A DNA stretch of 64,000 nucleotides from Blastomyces gilchristii SLH14081 (Eukaryota > Ascomycota > Eurotiomycetes > Onygenales > Ajellomycetaceae), in contig NW_003101677.1 of NCBI RefSeq assembly GCF_000003855.2, positions 2,697,197 through 2,761,196 of the forward strand, written 5' to 3'. The first letter of the stretch is position 1. The number at the start of each line of letters is the position of its first letter. Below are positions 22,827-33,929 of this stretch, piece by piece. The notes below the pieces were generated by a model. That model did no database searches. It saw only the letters and a program-made list of their open reading frames with translations, and was not told where the DNA came from. The position numbers and the translations under genes are program-made.

Positions 22827-24752
22827 TTATAAAGAAGATAGTGAATTCTTATACTATTTATCAGAATTCATGAATAGTGCAGTTCAATTTATATAAAGAA
22901 CTTACTTCTCTACTCATTCTATGAGAATCTTGAGAATAGCTAGAAATAAATACTCTTATAAGCCTTTCTGAAAGTAAGAATATATATAATACCTGCTTTG
23001 ACAGTGTGTTAATGATAGTAGACCACTTTATCAAGATAACACACTTTATACTCACTTATAAGAAGTTAAAGTTAAAGAATTTGACTTATATCTTTATCTG
23101 TAATATGATTCAGTTGTATGAGTTATCTGTGAATATTATCTTTAATAGAGAATTAATCTTCACAGAGAAGTTCTGATCTGATCTGATAATTATACTCAAG
23201 ATCTTATAAGATCTAAGTATAACTTTTTATCAATAGACAGATAAGCAGATAGAATATCTGATAAGTATATTAAAATAGTATCTATAATACTTTGTCAATT
23301 ATAATCAGAGTGACTGAGTGTATTAATTACCACTCACAGAGTTTATATATAATAACTTAAAGTATGTTAGTATAGATAAAATTCTCTTTAAGATGCTTAC
23401 TAAGACTCATCTGCAGATAATCTTAATAAACTTATAAGAGTATATTATAGAGTAAAGTGGTATCTGTGAATAGACTGAGAGAATTCAAGATATTTAAGAG
23501 AAAGTCTATGAATTCTTGAGAAAGACTCAAGAGTATTGAAAAAGATACTATAACTCTAAGTATATTATAAAGAGTTTTAAGCAAGATAATAGAGTCTGAC
23601 TGAGTCTGAAAAATATTATTATATAAAGATTTAGTAAGAAGCAGAATCTCTTATAAACAGAGTTCTACAAAATTATAATAAAAGTCAGTTTATAGTTCTA
23701 TAGATTGAAACTGTTATCTGAGTTATAGATATATAATATTTTTCATATATTTTTTCTTTATGAATATAAGAAATTCTTAGAAGAGAATCTCATGACTCAT
23801 CACTCTGTTTATGAAGTATTAAAGAGTGAAAGAGAATATCAGATCAAAGAAAATATTAACTTAGAAAAGTGAGATTATAAGCTCTGATTTAACATTCAGT
23901 GATAAGAGTATTCTAATAAGATAAATAAGTTCACTTGAGAATTATTTAAGTAGATATGATATCTGCAGAAGCTGAAACATGACTTTTATACTATAAATTC
24001 TGACAAGTCAGAATGATGTAGTCTTTACTAAGAACCTGGTTATAATAAAGACATTAACACTGTCATTTATAAAACTCTAGTCTACAAACATAATGAATTT
24101 CTACTGAGATGAACAGTTCATAGTATATATAAAGAGAAGAAGAAATCATATTATTATTAAAGTTAAAAATAAAGAAAAATAAAAACAGAGTCATGAACAC
24201 AATTTAGAGACTAACAAAGGAAAAACAAAGAAAACTCATACTTACATTCTCAATTTCTCCGCGACTATCAATTCTTCTCTTCAAAGAAGCAGAGAGTATT
24301 GTGCCCGCAGTACAGACAATTATTACATTTAACGCGAAGATCACTGAAAATGCACAGACTTCAAGAAAGTTAGACATCAGAGCATGCACAGTTGTAACAG
24401 AGTCTTGAGAGCTGATTATCTACACATGAAATCAGATATTTCTTATAAAGCTGTGTTTTCTCTCTCAGTTATACTAAGGTATTCAGTGTAAAAATCATTG
24501 AAATGTGAAGAGAGAGCTTATCTACTCAGATTAACTTCTATTATGAATTTATAGCATTTACATTATCTTAATTACTCAGACTTTATAAGTATCTGAGAAC
24601 TCATCTCTTATTAATGTCAGAATTGCAGAAATGTGCTGTGATGTGAGAACTGTTAATAGAGAATTTAGACATATTTACATATATCTGATCAGAGATTTTA
24701 TAAGTAGAGAAGAGATGATTATAGATCTGTGAGACTGTAGAGAGTACTGACT

Positions 24753-25256
24753 AGACTGATTATCAGAATTATAAATTTCACATTTAATCTCATTTGATCT
24801 GGTCTCATATATTTCTTGATGTGAATCCCGCTGGGACTAATCATTAAAAAAACATGCAAAGTAACTATATATCAAATCTCAAAATGAGATCATGACTTAG
24901 AAAAAATAAGAAAGTGATCTCATTTAATCTTATTTAGTTTCATTCTTAGCATAAAGTTACTATTTTTAGACATTTTAAGGTTTTTTTTAGCCTATTTTTA
25001 ATTTTTTAAAAAGTAATGCTTTTTGATAACACTCAAATAAGATTTAAAGTCATTTAAAGCAATGAAAATAATTTAAATTGAAAAGTGGAAATCATGGTCT
25101 CATTTGAAAAATGTGATAAGAGTAGACAGTAAGTCTCATTGAGACAGTATGAGACTACTATATAATCTTAAAACTTTGTAATCAGATCAGTTGAATTGGT
25201 AATGAAACTATCAAATATTTTGATTCTGGTCTCAGACACAGTCACACGGTCAGTCT
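24753..25256 (-). mobile_element. 504-bp terminal-inverted-repeat element, copy 2
   Basis: Same element as at 19886-20389 in reverse orientation and exactly the same length, 504 bp. The right end keeps CGGTCAGTCT; the left end reads AGACTGATTA after mutation. It interrupts Gypsy-2b; Gypsy-2a is uninterrupted at the matching place (about 16275). The flanks GTACTGAC and GTAGAGAC could be a mutated target duplication. Confidence 0.85.
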
Positions 25257-26443
25257 AGTAGAGACAGTGCTGAGAGCTTCATAGAAACTATGAGCTAGAG
25301 TCTGTAAGAATCACTTGTAAGAAGACTTATAGTAAAGAGCAGAACTGTACTACTAAGAGTCAGAAACTAATCTGAGAGAGATACAGAATTAACTACTGAT
25401 CTGAAGATCAGATGCAGTGATAGATCTGAAAAGAGTAAAAACACTGTTGTAAGTAATAATGTCTCTGCTTCATCAGTCAGTAAAAAGTGACTAGAGAAGT
25501 CACAGAGATACTCATGAGAACCTCAGCAACGATCAGATATCATTTATAAAGATATTAAAATTGAAAAATTTTTATTCTTGAGAAGTTCTTGAATTAATAT
25601 ACAGATATTGTTAGAAACACTCTCTCTCTGTTATCTAAGTAAAAACACTTCAAAGATGAATAAGAATACTCACAGTTTATAAGAATAAGAGCTGTTATAG
25701 AAAAAGAGAAAAGAAGATGAGATTTCACAGACATATCTGAAATATTTATACTACTTTAGAGAAATTTATTTATACTATAAGTGATTCTATGGATTAGTCA
25801 GATCACTCTAGCAAATAAAGAATAATTATGAATTATAACTCTGAATCTTTCTATATAACTATAAAGAGTGATTACAGATTATAGATATCTTAATTCTATA
25901 ATTTTACAGAGTTAATGAAAGAATGAGAAATTTCTTATAACTCTACAGTGCTAAAAAATAATAATTTATGAGAATGAGTAAAAGATCAACTTATGAATAC
26001 TTCTCTTTAATAAGAGTAATCTCACAGAAAGTGATTCATCTGTGAGATCAATCTGTGTGATGATCACACAAGAATCTCACAGAAAAATGATTGAAGATAA
26101 ACTGAAATTCTTCAGATTAAAAGATACAGAATGAATCTGTGTAATAATTACATAAGAATCTTACAGAAAATGATTGAGAGTCAATCAGAACTCTTTTGTA
26201 AAAAAGATGTAAAATACATCTGTATAATAGTCAGAGAAAGATCTGCAGATTATAAAAAATCTTGTAAAATAAGAAACTGAGTAATAGACTCTTTTCTCTT
26301 CACAGTAATAAGAGAATTTTTTCCTCACTGAGATTTTTTATAGATGTAAAGAGTTTTTAGTGAGAATCACTGCAGTACTGAGTCTGATTCTATAAAATCA
26401 CTCAGTGAAAGACATCACAGACAAAGTTTTAGAGAGAGAAATA

Positions 26444-26701
26444 TGTAAGAAATCTTACTTCTCACAGATTCTTTATCTCTATTTCTATCTCTTATATAAT
26501 TAACAGAATTAGCAGTTCTTGACTACACACAACTATATAGACTAAAGTTCACAAATACTATTTATAACTCAGCTTGAATACTATTATACAATTAATCTCT
26601 ATATTTTATCTTTCTACTGTGAATACTTCTAGTAGCTATCAGTACATATCACGCCAAGCTGCAAACACCTGAATAATCGCCTGCGAGTACTTATTCTTAC
26701 A
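26444..26701 (+). repeat. Gypsy-2b 3' LTR
   Basis: 258 bp, TGTAAGAAATC to TTATTCTTACA, the same length as both Gypsy-2a LTRs. Confidence 0.9.
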
Positions 26702-27755
26702 ACTTCACAGATGAATAAGAATAGTCACAGTTTATAAAAATAAGAGCTATTACAGAAAAAGAGAAAAGAAGATGAGATTTCACAGACAGATCTAAAATAT
26801 TTTTACTACTCTAGAGAGATTTATTTATACTATAAGTGATTCTATGAAATAGTCAGATTACTCTAGTAACTAAAGAGTGATTGTAAATTATAAGTCTGAA
26901 TCTTTCTATATAACTATAAAGAGTGATTGCAGACTGCAGATATCTTAATTCTATAATTCTACAGAGTTAGTGAAAGAATGAAAAATTTCTTACATCTCTA
27001 CAGTGTCAAAGATTAATGATTTATAAGAATGAGTGAAAGATTAACTCATGAATACTTCTCTTTAATGAGAATAATCTCACAGAAAGTAATTCATCTGCAG
27101 AATGAATCTGTATAATAGTTACATAAGAATCTTGCAGAAAAATGATTGAAGATTAACTGAAACTCTTCAGATTGAAAGATGCAAGATGAATCTGTATAAT
27201 AATTATATAAGAATCTCAAGAAAATGATTGAGAGTCAACTGAAATTTTTCTATATAAAAGATATAAGACAAATCTGTATAATAGTCAGGGAAAGATCTGC
27301 AGATTATAAAAAACCTTATAAAATATAAAACTAAGTAACAGACTCTTTTCTCTTTATAGTAACAAATAATTTTTCCTCACTAAGATTTTTTATAGATATA
27401 AAGATTTTTTTAATGAGAATTATTGCAGTGCTGAGTCTGATTCTATGAAATCACTCAGTGAAAGACTTGACGGATGAAGTCTTAGAGAGAGAGAGATATA
27501 TAAGAAATCTTACTTCTTATAGATTCTTTATCTCAATTTTTATCTCTTATATAATTAATAGAGTTAGTGACTCTTAACTACATACAACTATATAGACTAA
27601 AGTTCATGAATACTATTCACAACTCAGCTTGAATACTATTATATATTTAATTTCTTCATTTATCTTTCTACTGTGAATACTTCTAGTAGCTGTCAGTACA
27701 TATCACGCCAAGCTGTAAACATCTGAATAATCACCTGCGAGCTCTTATTCTTACA
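26702..27755 (+). mobile_element. Gypsy-2c, duplicated 3' end with LTR
   Basis: Directly after the Gypsy-2b LTR the sequence restarts inside the Gypsy-2 3' region (ACTTCACAGATGAATAAG, matching 25647 onward) and runs to another LTR at 27499-27755. It is a second, diverged copy of 25647-26701, head to tail. Unequal recombination between Gypsy-2 copies would produce it. Confidence 0.85.
27499..27755 (+). repeat. Gypsy-2c LTR
   Basis: 257-bp LTR beginning TATAAGAAAT (TG mutated to TA) and ending TTATTCTTACA. Confidence 0.9.
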
Positions 27756-29063
27756 ATTAGTTAATGAGTCAATGACATCTTCATCTACACTTAGATTTAT
27801 GAGTATGTTTAATCTTCATGACAGGTAGAGAGTAAGATCAGAAGTATTAAAATATGTAAAAGTATCTAGATATTTCTTCAGTATTTATACTATCTCTGAT
27901 TCAGTCAGTGTTGAAATTATCTGTGTAGAGATTTCTTATTGAGTTAATTATTGAATTCTATATATTAATGTTGTTGATTCACATGCAGATCAGCTATTTA
28001 TTACTATTATATTTTCAATATTACTCAGAGTCACTGCAGTACTATATCTATACTAGTGTTTGAGAGTTCTTTATATTATTGATACATATAGCTATATTGT
28101 TTATCAGATATATAGTATTTATGTTTAAGAGTTCTGTGAAATCAGAAGAAGTATAATTATATAAATATTTCATATATCTAAGATATCAGAACTCTCAGGT
28201 CTTTCACTAATATTCTCTTCATAAGATCTTATTACAGAGTCAGAGTGACTGATAAGTAAGCTTCTATCTACCTAGTAGAGACTCAGTGTTTACTTAGATA
28301 CTCTGTAATCATTTGTTTTATTATTATTATATATTATTACATTTTCAGATATCTTTTTAATAAGTAATTGTTTCTAATAGAAAGATAATGAATATTTTTC
28401 AAGTGTAAGAAGTCTACATTCAATAGATTGACATTAAGATATAGGTCTTATATACCAAAAGTACTTCAGTGGCTGAATGATTAATGCAGTCATCTGATAG
28501 CACCTTGGCATGAGAAATCAAGACATGTGAGTTCAAAATCCGCAGGGAATACATTAAATTCAGAACTCAAGCATCTCAGGTTTCTAATAAATACAGAGGT
28601 GTATAAATTGCTTCAATAAAATTCCTCTATATTTCTGAGCTGAGAAGTTATTATCACATGTATCTAATTATCACTTCTTTGTATTTTCCTATGTTCTTAT
28701 TATCTTAGTGTGGTCTCAAACCCTGTTTTCCTTCTGTATAATTAACACTTGACCTGTATTTAACATCACGCAAGGACTCATTATAAGCTCTGCTTGAATA
28801 TGAGTATAATGGAAGAATAATAATAATAACAATAATAATATATAACAAAAGTGAAAAATGTTAGAGAAGGTAAAAAAAGAGAAAGTGTAGAAATCAGTGA
28901 TTGAAGTGAATATTTATACATGTATAAGATGAAGCTTTAGAGTAAGAGAATAGAAACTCTGTGAGTTTCTCAGTTAATAATCAGTAACTGAGAATCGGAG
29001 CTTTTAGTCGAAATCTATAAAGTGTAATAAAATAGTCTATATAATCGGATGCAGTCTGTCACA
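27756..29063 (-). mobile_element. Gypsy-1b, 5' fragment (gag start and 5' LTR), reverse
   Basis: Reverse-strand Gypsy-1 sequence covering the start of gag (27756-28403) and the 5' LTR (28404-29063), which is split by SINE S1 at 28463-28840. The post-LTR segment reads CTTGAAAAATATTC on the minus strand, the subfamily II version of the primer site. The rest of the element is missing where it abuts Gypsy-2c. Confidence 0.85.
28463..28840 (+). mobile_element. SINE copy S1 (tRNA-derived)
   Basis: About 378 bp inserted in the Gypsy-1b LTR between TATACCAAAAGT (28451-28462) and TATAACAAAAGT (28841-28852), an imperfect 12-bp duplication. The head is a mutated version of the tRNA-like region seen in S2. 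The tail is GAAGAATAATAATAA-like. It is more mutated than S2. Confidence 0.85.
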
Positions 29064-29925
29064 GCCATCTATATTTGTATAACAGTATGTAAGACTCTGT
29101 CAGACCTTGCTTAATATATCTAATTAAACTGAATCAAGATCAGTTGTATAGTACTCTTATAAAATGCAGATATTAAGTTAAAGATGTAATTAATTAATTA
29201 ATTAATCTATCTTGACTTATACATTTATTTTACTATAAATAGCTTTAGCTTTTGTATAAAATTAGATATAATAGATAGTGTATAGATAATATAAGAAGTA
29301 GATCTTTATATATAAAAGATTTATATACTTTTAATATATTTATCTATAACACTTATTCTGATAGTAACTTATTCTCATCTTCTATGTGTTTGAATCTCAG
29401 TATAAGATTATGCAGCTTATTACTGCAACTGACAGCATAATTTAATTTATTCTTTAAAGAATGAATAATATAATTTAAATACAGTTACTCACTCACTGAG
29501 TCTGATTATATACATTCTTTTCACAGTTTTAGCATTTTCTTGAAAATATCATTTATCATATCTTTCAGTAAGTAACTGTTTTAAATAACATGTTCACTGA
29601 AAGATCTGACTCTGTATAGTTTTATTAAAATCATACTGAATCACACTATGTTTATTATTGCAAGAAAGACTGACTATAATATCTCTAAGATGAATATCAT
29701 ACTGATCACTCAGTAATAAGTATATCATCTTCAATACTAATTATCAGACTGTTTATTGAGAAAAGTTCAGATAGTAATATATTCAGTATTGATAACATAA
29801 ATTTAGTCAACAGTATAGTTATTCAGGTTTGACATTATGAAACTCGAAGGAAATCAAATAAATCAGATTAAAAGGTTAATATTTCGAAATATAGTTACTT
29901 AAACTTCAGAAATTCATGTGTTAAT
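29064..29925. other. AT-rich stretch with no recognisable feature
   Basis: Between the Gypsy-1b LTR and the 5' end of LINE B. It contains a short ATTA microsatellite near 29190. I found no similarity to other elements of the window and no reading frame. Confidence 0.6.
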
Positions 29926-30245
29926 GACCACTGCTTCATCATAAACTCGCTCAATTTTTCAAATAAGAACCCGCCAATAGATTCATCAAAAAGCCCTCGA
30001 TCATACAAGCATTTTGACCCCATCGCTGACCGCATATCCCGTGTGGTGGTTGAGTTATCCAGCCAAATGTGAACCAGACATTGTTCAAAACTCCTGTGTG
30101 GGATTATCCCCTGTTCACCCCTATCACACCACAACCCTAGGTCAAATTGTCATACAAATTGTAAGATGAAGAGACCTAGTCATATGCATCAATCTTCTTG
30201 ATTTTGAAACATTCTCAATCTGTAATTCTGAAGATATCTGAGAAG

Positions 30246-30571
30246 CAATCTCTGTAAAAACCCTGTCTATTTTTGACATTTCAAAACATTAACATCAAGT
30301 CCCACTCTTGTACCGCCCTTGTTAATCTGGCCCATTTGCAGCAGACAAATACAAAAAGATACCTCAGTAATAATATCAAGCATATGATTAACAGATATAT
30401 CTGAAGTGCAATCTTCACAAAAACTCTGTCTGTCTTTGATGTATTAAGATATCAACACCAAGTCTTACTCTTGTACCGCCTCTTTCAATCTAGCTTATCT
30501 CTGGTAAAAAATACAAAAAGATACCTTAGTAACAGTATTCAATATATAATCAGTGAACAATAACATATTAA
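30246..30571 (+). repeat. Two tandem 163-bp repeats in the LINE 5' leader (copy B)
   Basis: CAATCT recurs at 30246 and 30409, giving the same 163-bp period as copy A. Both units contain the AATACAAAAAGATACCT segment. Confidence 0.7.
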
Positions 30572-31451
30572 CAACTATAAAATCAGTATATTTTAAGATC
30601 TGACTGAACCTTTAATCTCTGCACAGTGAGATATATTAAATCTAGTTTTAATATCTTAATATTTAATAGATTCTGCAAGAGATTGAGAACAGCAATACTA
30701 GATTTCTATTGAATTTGAGTATTAACTTTATATTAATATAATTATTGACAAAGTCTTCTATCTTGAGATATAAATAATCAGTTTCTCTACATCTCACTGA
30801 CAATATTTATATTATTATATAGAAACAGGCTTAAATTCTTTATAATATCAAGACTCTGAAGAGAAAAAGTCTTGATAGAAGATATACAGTAGTATATATC
30901 TTAGTAGTTTCTATCTTACTCTTCTACAGCAGTTAATACAAAAAAAAGTTTTTTACTTCTCTTGAAAAAGTAAGGTGTTTTTATCTGAGTTTTATACAAT
31001 ATTTTTACAAAGAATTAAAAACAGAGTTGTTTTCTATTACAATTTCACATTCTTTTAAGTAAAAATTACTTTTTCAGTGACTAAAGAGGTCTTATTAATA
31101 CTTAATTCTTTTTTATACTCTTTATTAACTGATTTGAGTTGCACACTTGTTGTGTGAGAAGAATTGAATGATTTAGAATAAAATTAAATAGTTTTAATCA
31201 ATTTCTCTGTAAAAAATTAACTTATTTTTTATCAGTTTTACTCTCAAAAACTGTCATATTATCTGATTTATTATTAATTAATATCATACTTTTTCTCACA
31301 GTATCTCAAGAAAGAGATTGTAAAGATTTTATTAATTTATCTTAAAAATCAGTTTTAGTTTATTAGATTCTCTTTAAAAATCTAAACTAGTTACTGAACT
31401 AGTGTGAAAAAAAATCAGATGTTTTATATATAAAAGTGTTTCATACTTCTT

Positions 31452-31533
31452 TTGAAATAGTCTGATCAACTTTTCAATTGAAATTAGACTGATAAATCTC
31501 TCAATTGAAATAGTCTGATCAGCTTTTCATTGA
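31452..31533 (+). repeat. 53-bp tandem repeat before LINE ORF1 (copy B, 1.5 units)
   Basis: Units begin at 31452 and 31505 with the core GTCTGATCA. One unit fewer than in copy A. Confidence 0.7.
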
Positions 31534-32710
31534 GTGAGAAAAATAAGTTTAAAAATACACTTAGTTAATGTGGAACAAGATGCTTTCTCAGATGCTATTT
31601 CTGAGATTGAAATTCTGAAGAAAAGAAAGAAAGAAGAAATAGAGAAATAACAAGTTCTTGAAATACAAGAGCTTGAAAAAGCCAGTAAAATTCTTGAAAA
31701 ACAGTGTTTGATTGAGATAAATAAAGAAGTTCTGTTAATTCTTCATACTCAGGCTAGACAATCACAGAAAGTGATCAAGTTCAAGCTTGAAATTACAGAT
31801 ATAGTTCAAAAAACATTGAAGATTTCTAGTACAATCATTGACTCTTCTGCATCTTTTTCTTTTTCAAATCAGAAAAAAATATACGCTCAAGCAGCAGAAT
31901 CTGCTGTTTCTAAACCTACTGTCTCAAAACCTGCTCAAAACTCTGAAAGTACTCAGAGAAAAAATACTCATACTTCTCTTCATAAGAAAGAAGAGAAGAA
32001 AATGTAAAAGAAGAAAAATGTTCAAATCTTCAGAAATAGAAGACTTATTCTCAAAGTCTGAAATAGAGAGATTTTGCAGAAGAACAAGCTGAACTTAAAT
32101 CTCATTTTTAAAATTAGAAATGAAATCAATCAGCAGTTCTTTTCTCAGTTAATATATTATATTGAATTTTAAAAACTAGTTGTAGCTTCAATTGAGTTAT
32201 CTTTCTTTGAAAATTCCATCATTCTAACTACAATGCCTGAATTCAGTGCAGAATTTTTTATTGAGAATAAGAATATCTGAAAATCAGCAATAGAATCTCT
32301 GTTAAATACAATAATTCTATCTAAGAGAGATGAAAAGTGAGATAAATTCATTCTTCATGATATTTCAGTTGAAATTTTTAACTATGAGAAAGAAATACTA
32401 CTTCTTAAAAATAAGTAAGAAGAATACAATTCTATTCAACTGAGAAAGAAGCCTGTATAACTGAATTCAGTTGAATTCAGATAAATCAGAAGAAATGCCT
32501 CTGTTCTAGTTTATACAAAAACACTTAAATAATCAAAAATCTCTGAAGTAAGAGTAACAGATTTGAAAATGAGAGTTCATAAGTACAAAGACTCAACAAT
32601 GAATGTCAAAGCACAAACATAGTATTCAAACTGTCAAAGATATAAACACTTTGCAATCTCTTGTTTCAGAGACTTAAAATGTAGATTCTGTGCCAAAGAT
32701 CACAAAACTA

Positions 32711-33106
32711 GTGAGTATAAATAGCCCCGGTGGCCGAATGGTTAATGCGGCCACCCGGTAGTGCCTTGGCGTGGGAAACCAAGGCGCGTGGGTTCGAAAC
32801 CCGCAGGGGATACATTAAATCCGGAACTTAAGCACCTCAGGTTCCTAATAAATACAGAGGTGTACAAATCACTCCAATGAATCGCTCTATGTTCCTGGGC
32901 TGGGAAGTTATTATCGCATGTATCTAATTGTCACTCCTTTGTATTTTCCTATGTTCTTGTTATCTTGGTGTGGTCTCAACACCTGTATTTCCTCCTGTAT
33001 AACCAACACTTGACCTGTATTTAACATCACGCAAGGACTCATCATAAGCTCCGCTTGCATATGAGTATAATGGAAGAATAATAATAATAATAAGTGAGTA
33101 TAAATA
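32711..33106 (+). mobile_element. SINE copy S2 (tRNA-derived, best preserved), with 13-bp TSD
   Basis: Element 32724-33093 (370 bp) lies between two identical 13-bp sequences GTGAGTATAAATA (32711-32723 and 33094-33106) in LINE B ORF1. The first 88 bp resemble a class II (Leu/Ser-like) tRNA, with an A box around TGGCCGAATGG (32731-32741) and a perfect B box GGTTCGAAACC (32791-32801), the internal promoter of RNA polymerase III. A 260-bp tRNA-unrelated body and a GAAGAA(TAA)n tail follow. SINEs encode no protein and borrow LINE machinery. Confidence 0.92.
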
Positions 33107-33133
33107 TGAAATATACTCAAAAAGAGATGAAAT

Positions 33134-33542
33134 CTGTCATTATACTGCCTCAGTAACCGAATGGTTAATACGGCCACCTGATAGAGTCTTGGCGTGGGAA
33201 ACCAAGACATGTGAGTTTGAAACCCGCAGGGAATACATTAAATTCAGAACTTAAATATCTCAGATTTTCAATAAATACAGAGGTGTACAAATGACTTCAA
33301 TAAAATTACTCTATGTTTCTGAGCTGAGAAGTTATTATCGCATGTATTTAATAGTCACTTCTTTGTATTTTCCTATGTTCTTATTATCTTGGCGCGGTCT
33401 CAACACCTGTATTTCCTTCTGTGTAATCAACACTTAACCTGTATTTAACATCATACAAGAACTCACCATAAGCTCTGCTTGTATATAAGTATAATGAAAG
33501 CATCATAATAATAATAATAATAATAATAACTGTCAACATACT
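33134..33542 (+). mobile_element. SINE copy S3, with imperfect 13-bp TSD
   Basis: Element 33147-33529 sits 40 bp after the S2 duplication, same orientation. Its flanks are CTGTCATTATACT (33134-33146) and CTGTCAACATACT (33530-33542). The tRNA-like head, body and (TAA)n tail are those of S2 with more mutations. Confidence 0.88.
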
Positions 33543-33929
33543 CTGTTTAAATACTCTAACTGCAAAGAAAAGCATGTATCTAGTTCAAAAGAATGCACAT
33601 TTGCTTCAAGAATTCAATAGAACTGAAGAAAAGAAGAAGCTCAAAGTCAATCTAAAACTGATGATAATAGTCAAGTCAGTAAATCTACAACTGCAAGCTT
33701 AAAAAGAAGAAACTCTCAATTGTCTAAATTCTCAAACTCAAATTCTTTAGCTAAATACAAACAGAATTTGAATTCTCAAACATCTGTTAAGATTAGAGAA
33801 TTGAGAAATAACTCTGTGAATAAACTAGAAAGAATACAAGCAGTTGAAATTCCTATCTTTCAAAACAGTTATAATCTACTATCAGATGATAGTGATTAGA
33901 TTTCACTCTATTTCTAATCTCTTTTAGTA

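Larger units (their letters stand above)
22827..26701 (+). mobile_element. Gypsy-2b, 5'-truncated copy
   Basis: The sequence picks up Gypsy-2 at the position equivalent to about 14339 in Gypsy-2a (integrase), directly after the LINE A (TAA)n tail. It continues through the integrase core, chromodomain (about 23815-23960), long 3' region and the 3' LTR at 26444-26701. LTR1 through RNase H are missing. Copy 2 of the 504-bp element is inserted at 24753-25256. Frames are destroyed by stops. I found no target duplication. Confidence 0.85.
31543..33899 (+). pseudogene. LINE copy B ORF1, broken, with SINEs S2 and S3 inserted
   Basis: Same protein as 3325-4938. The start codon is now ATA (31543). An open piece at 31708-32007 keeps the NKEVLLILHTQARQSQKVIK segment. 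SINE S2 splits the zinc-knuckle region at 32724 and SINE S3 splits it again at 33147. The Cys cluster is partly lost: CSNC reads YSNC. The frame ends at TAG 33897-33899. Confidence 0.75.

Noticed and set aside
32724..32812. A functional Leu/Ser-type tRNA gene
   Set aside because: The sequence has A and B boxes but a poorly paired acceptor stem, is followed by a SINE body and tail, lies between target duplications and occurs in four copies.
32911..33575. Minus-strand genes of 60-100 codons
   Set aside because: They read across SINE bodies and their tails and have counterparts only where the SINE recurs.
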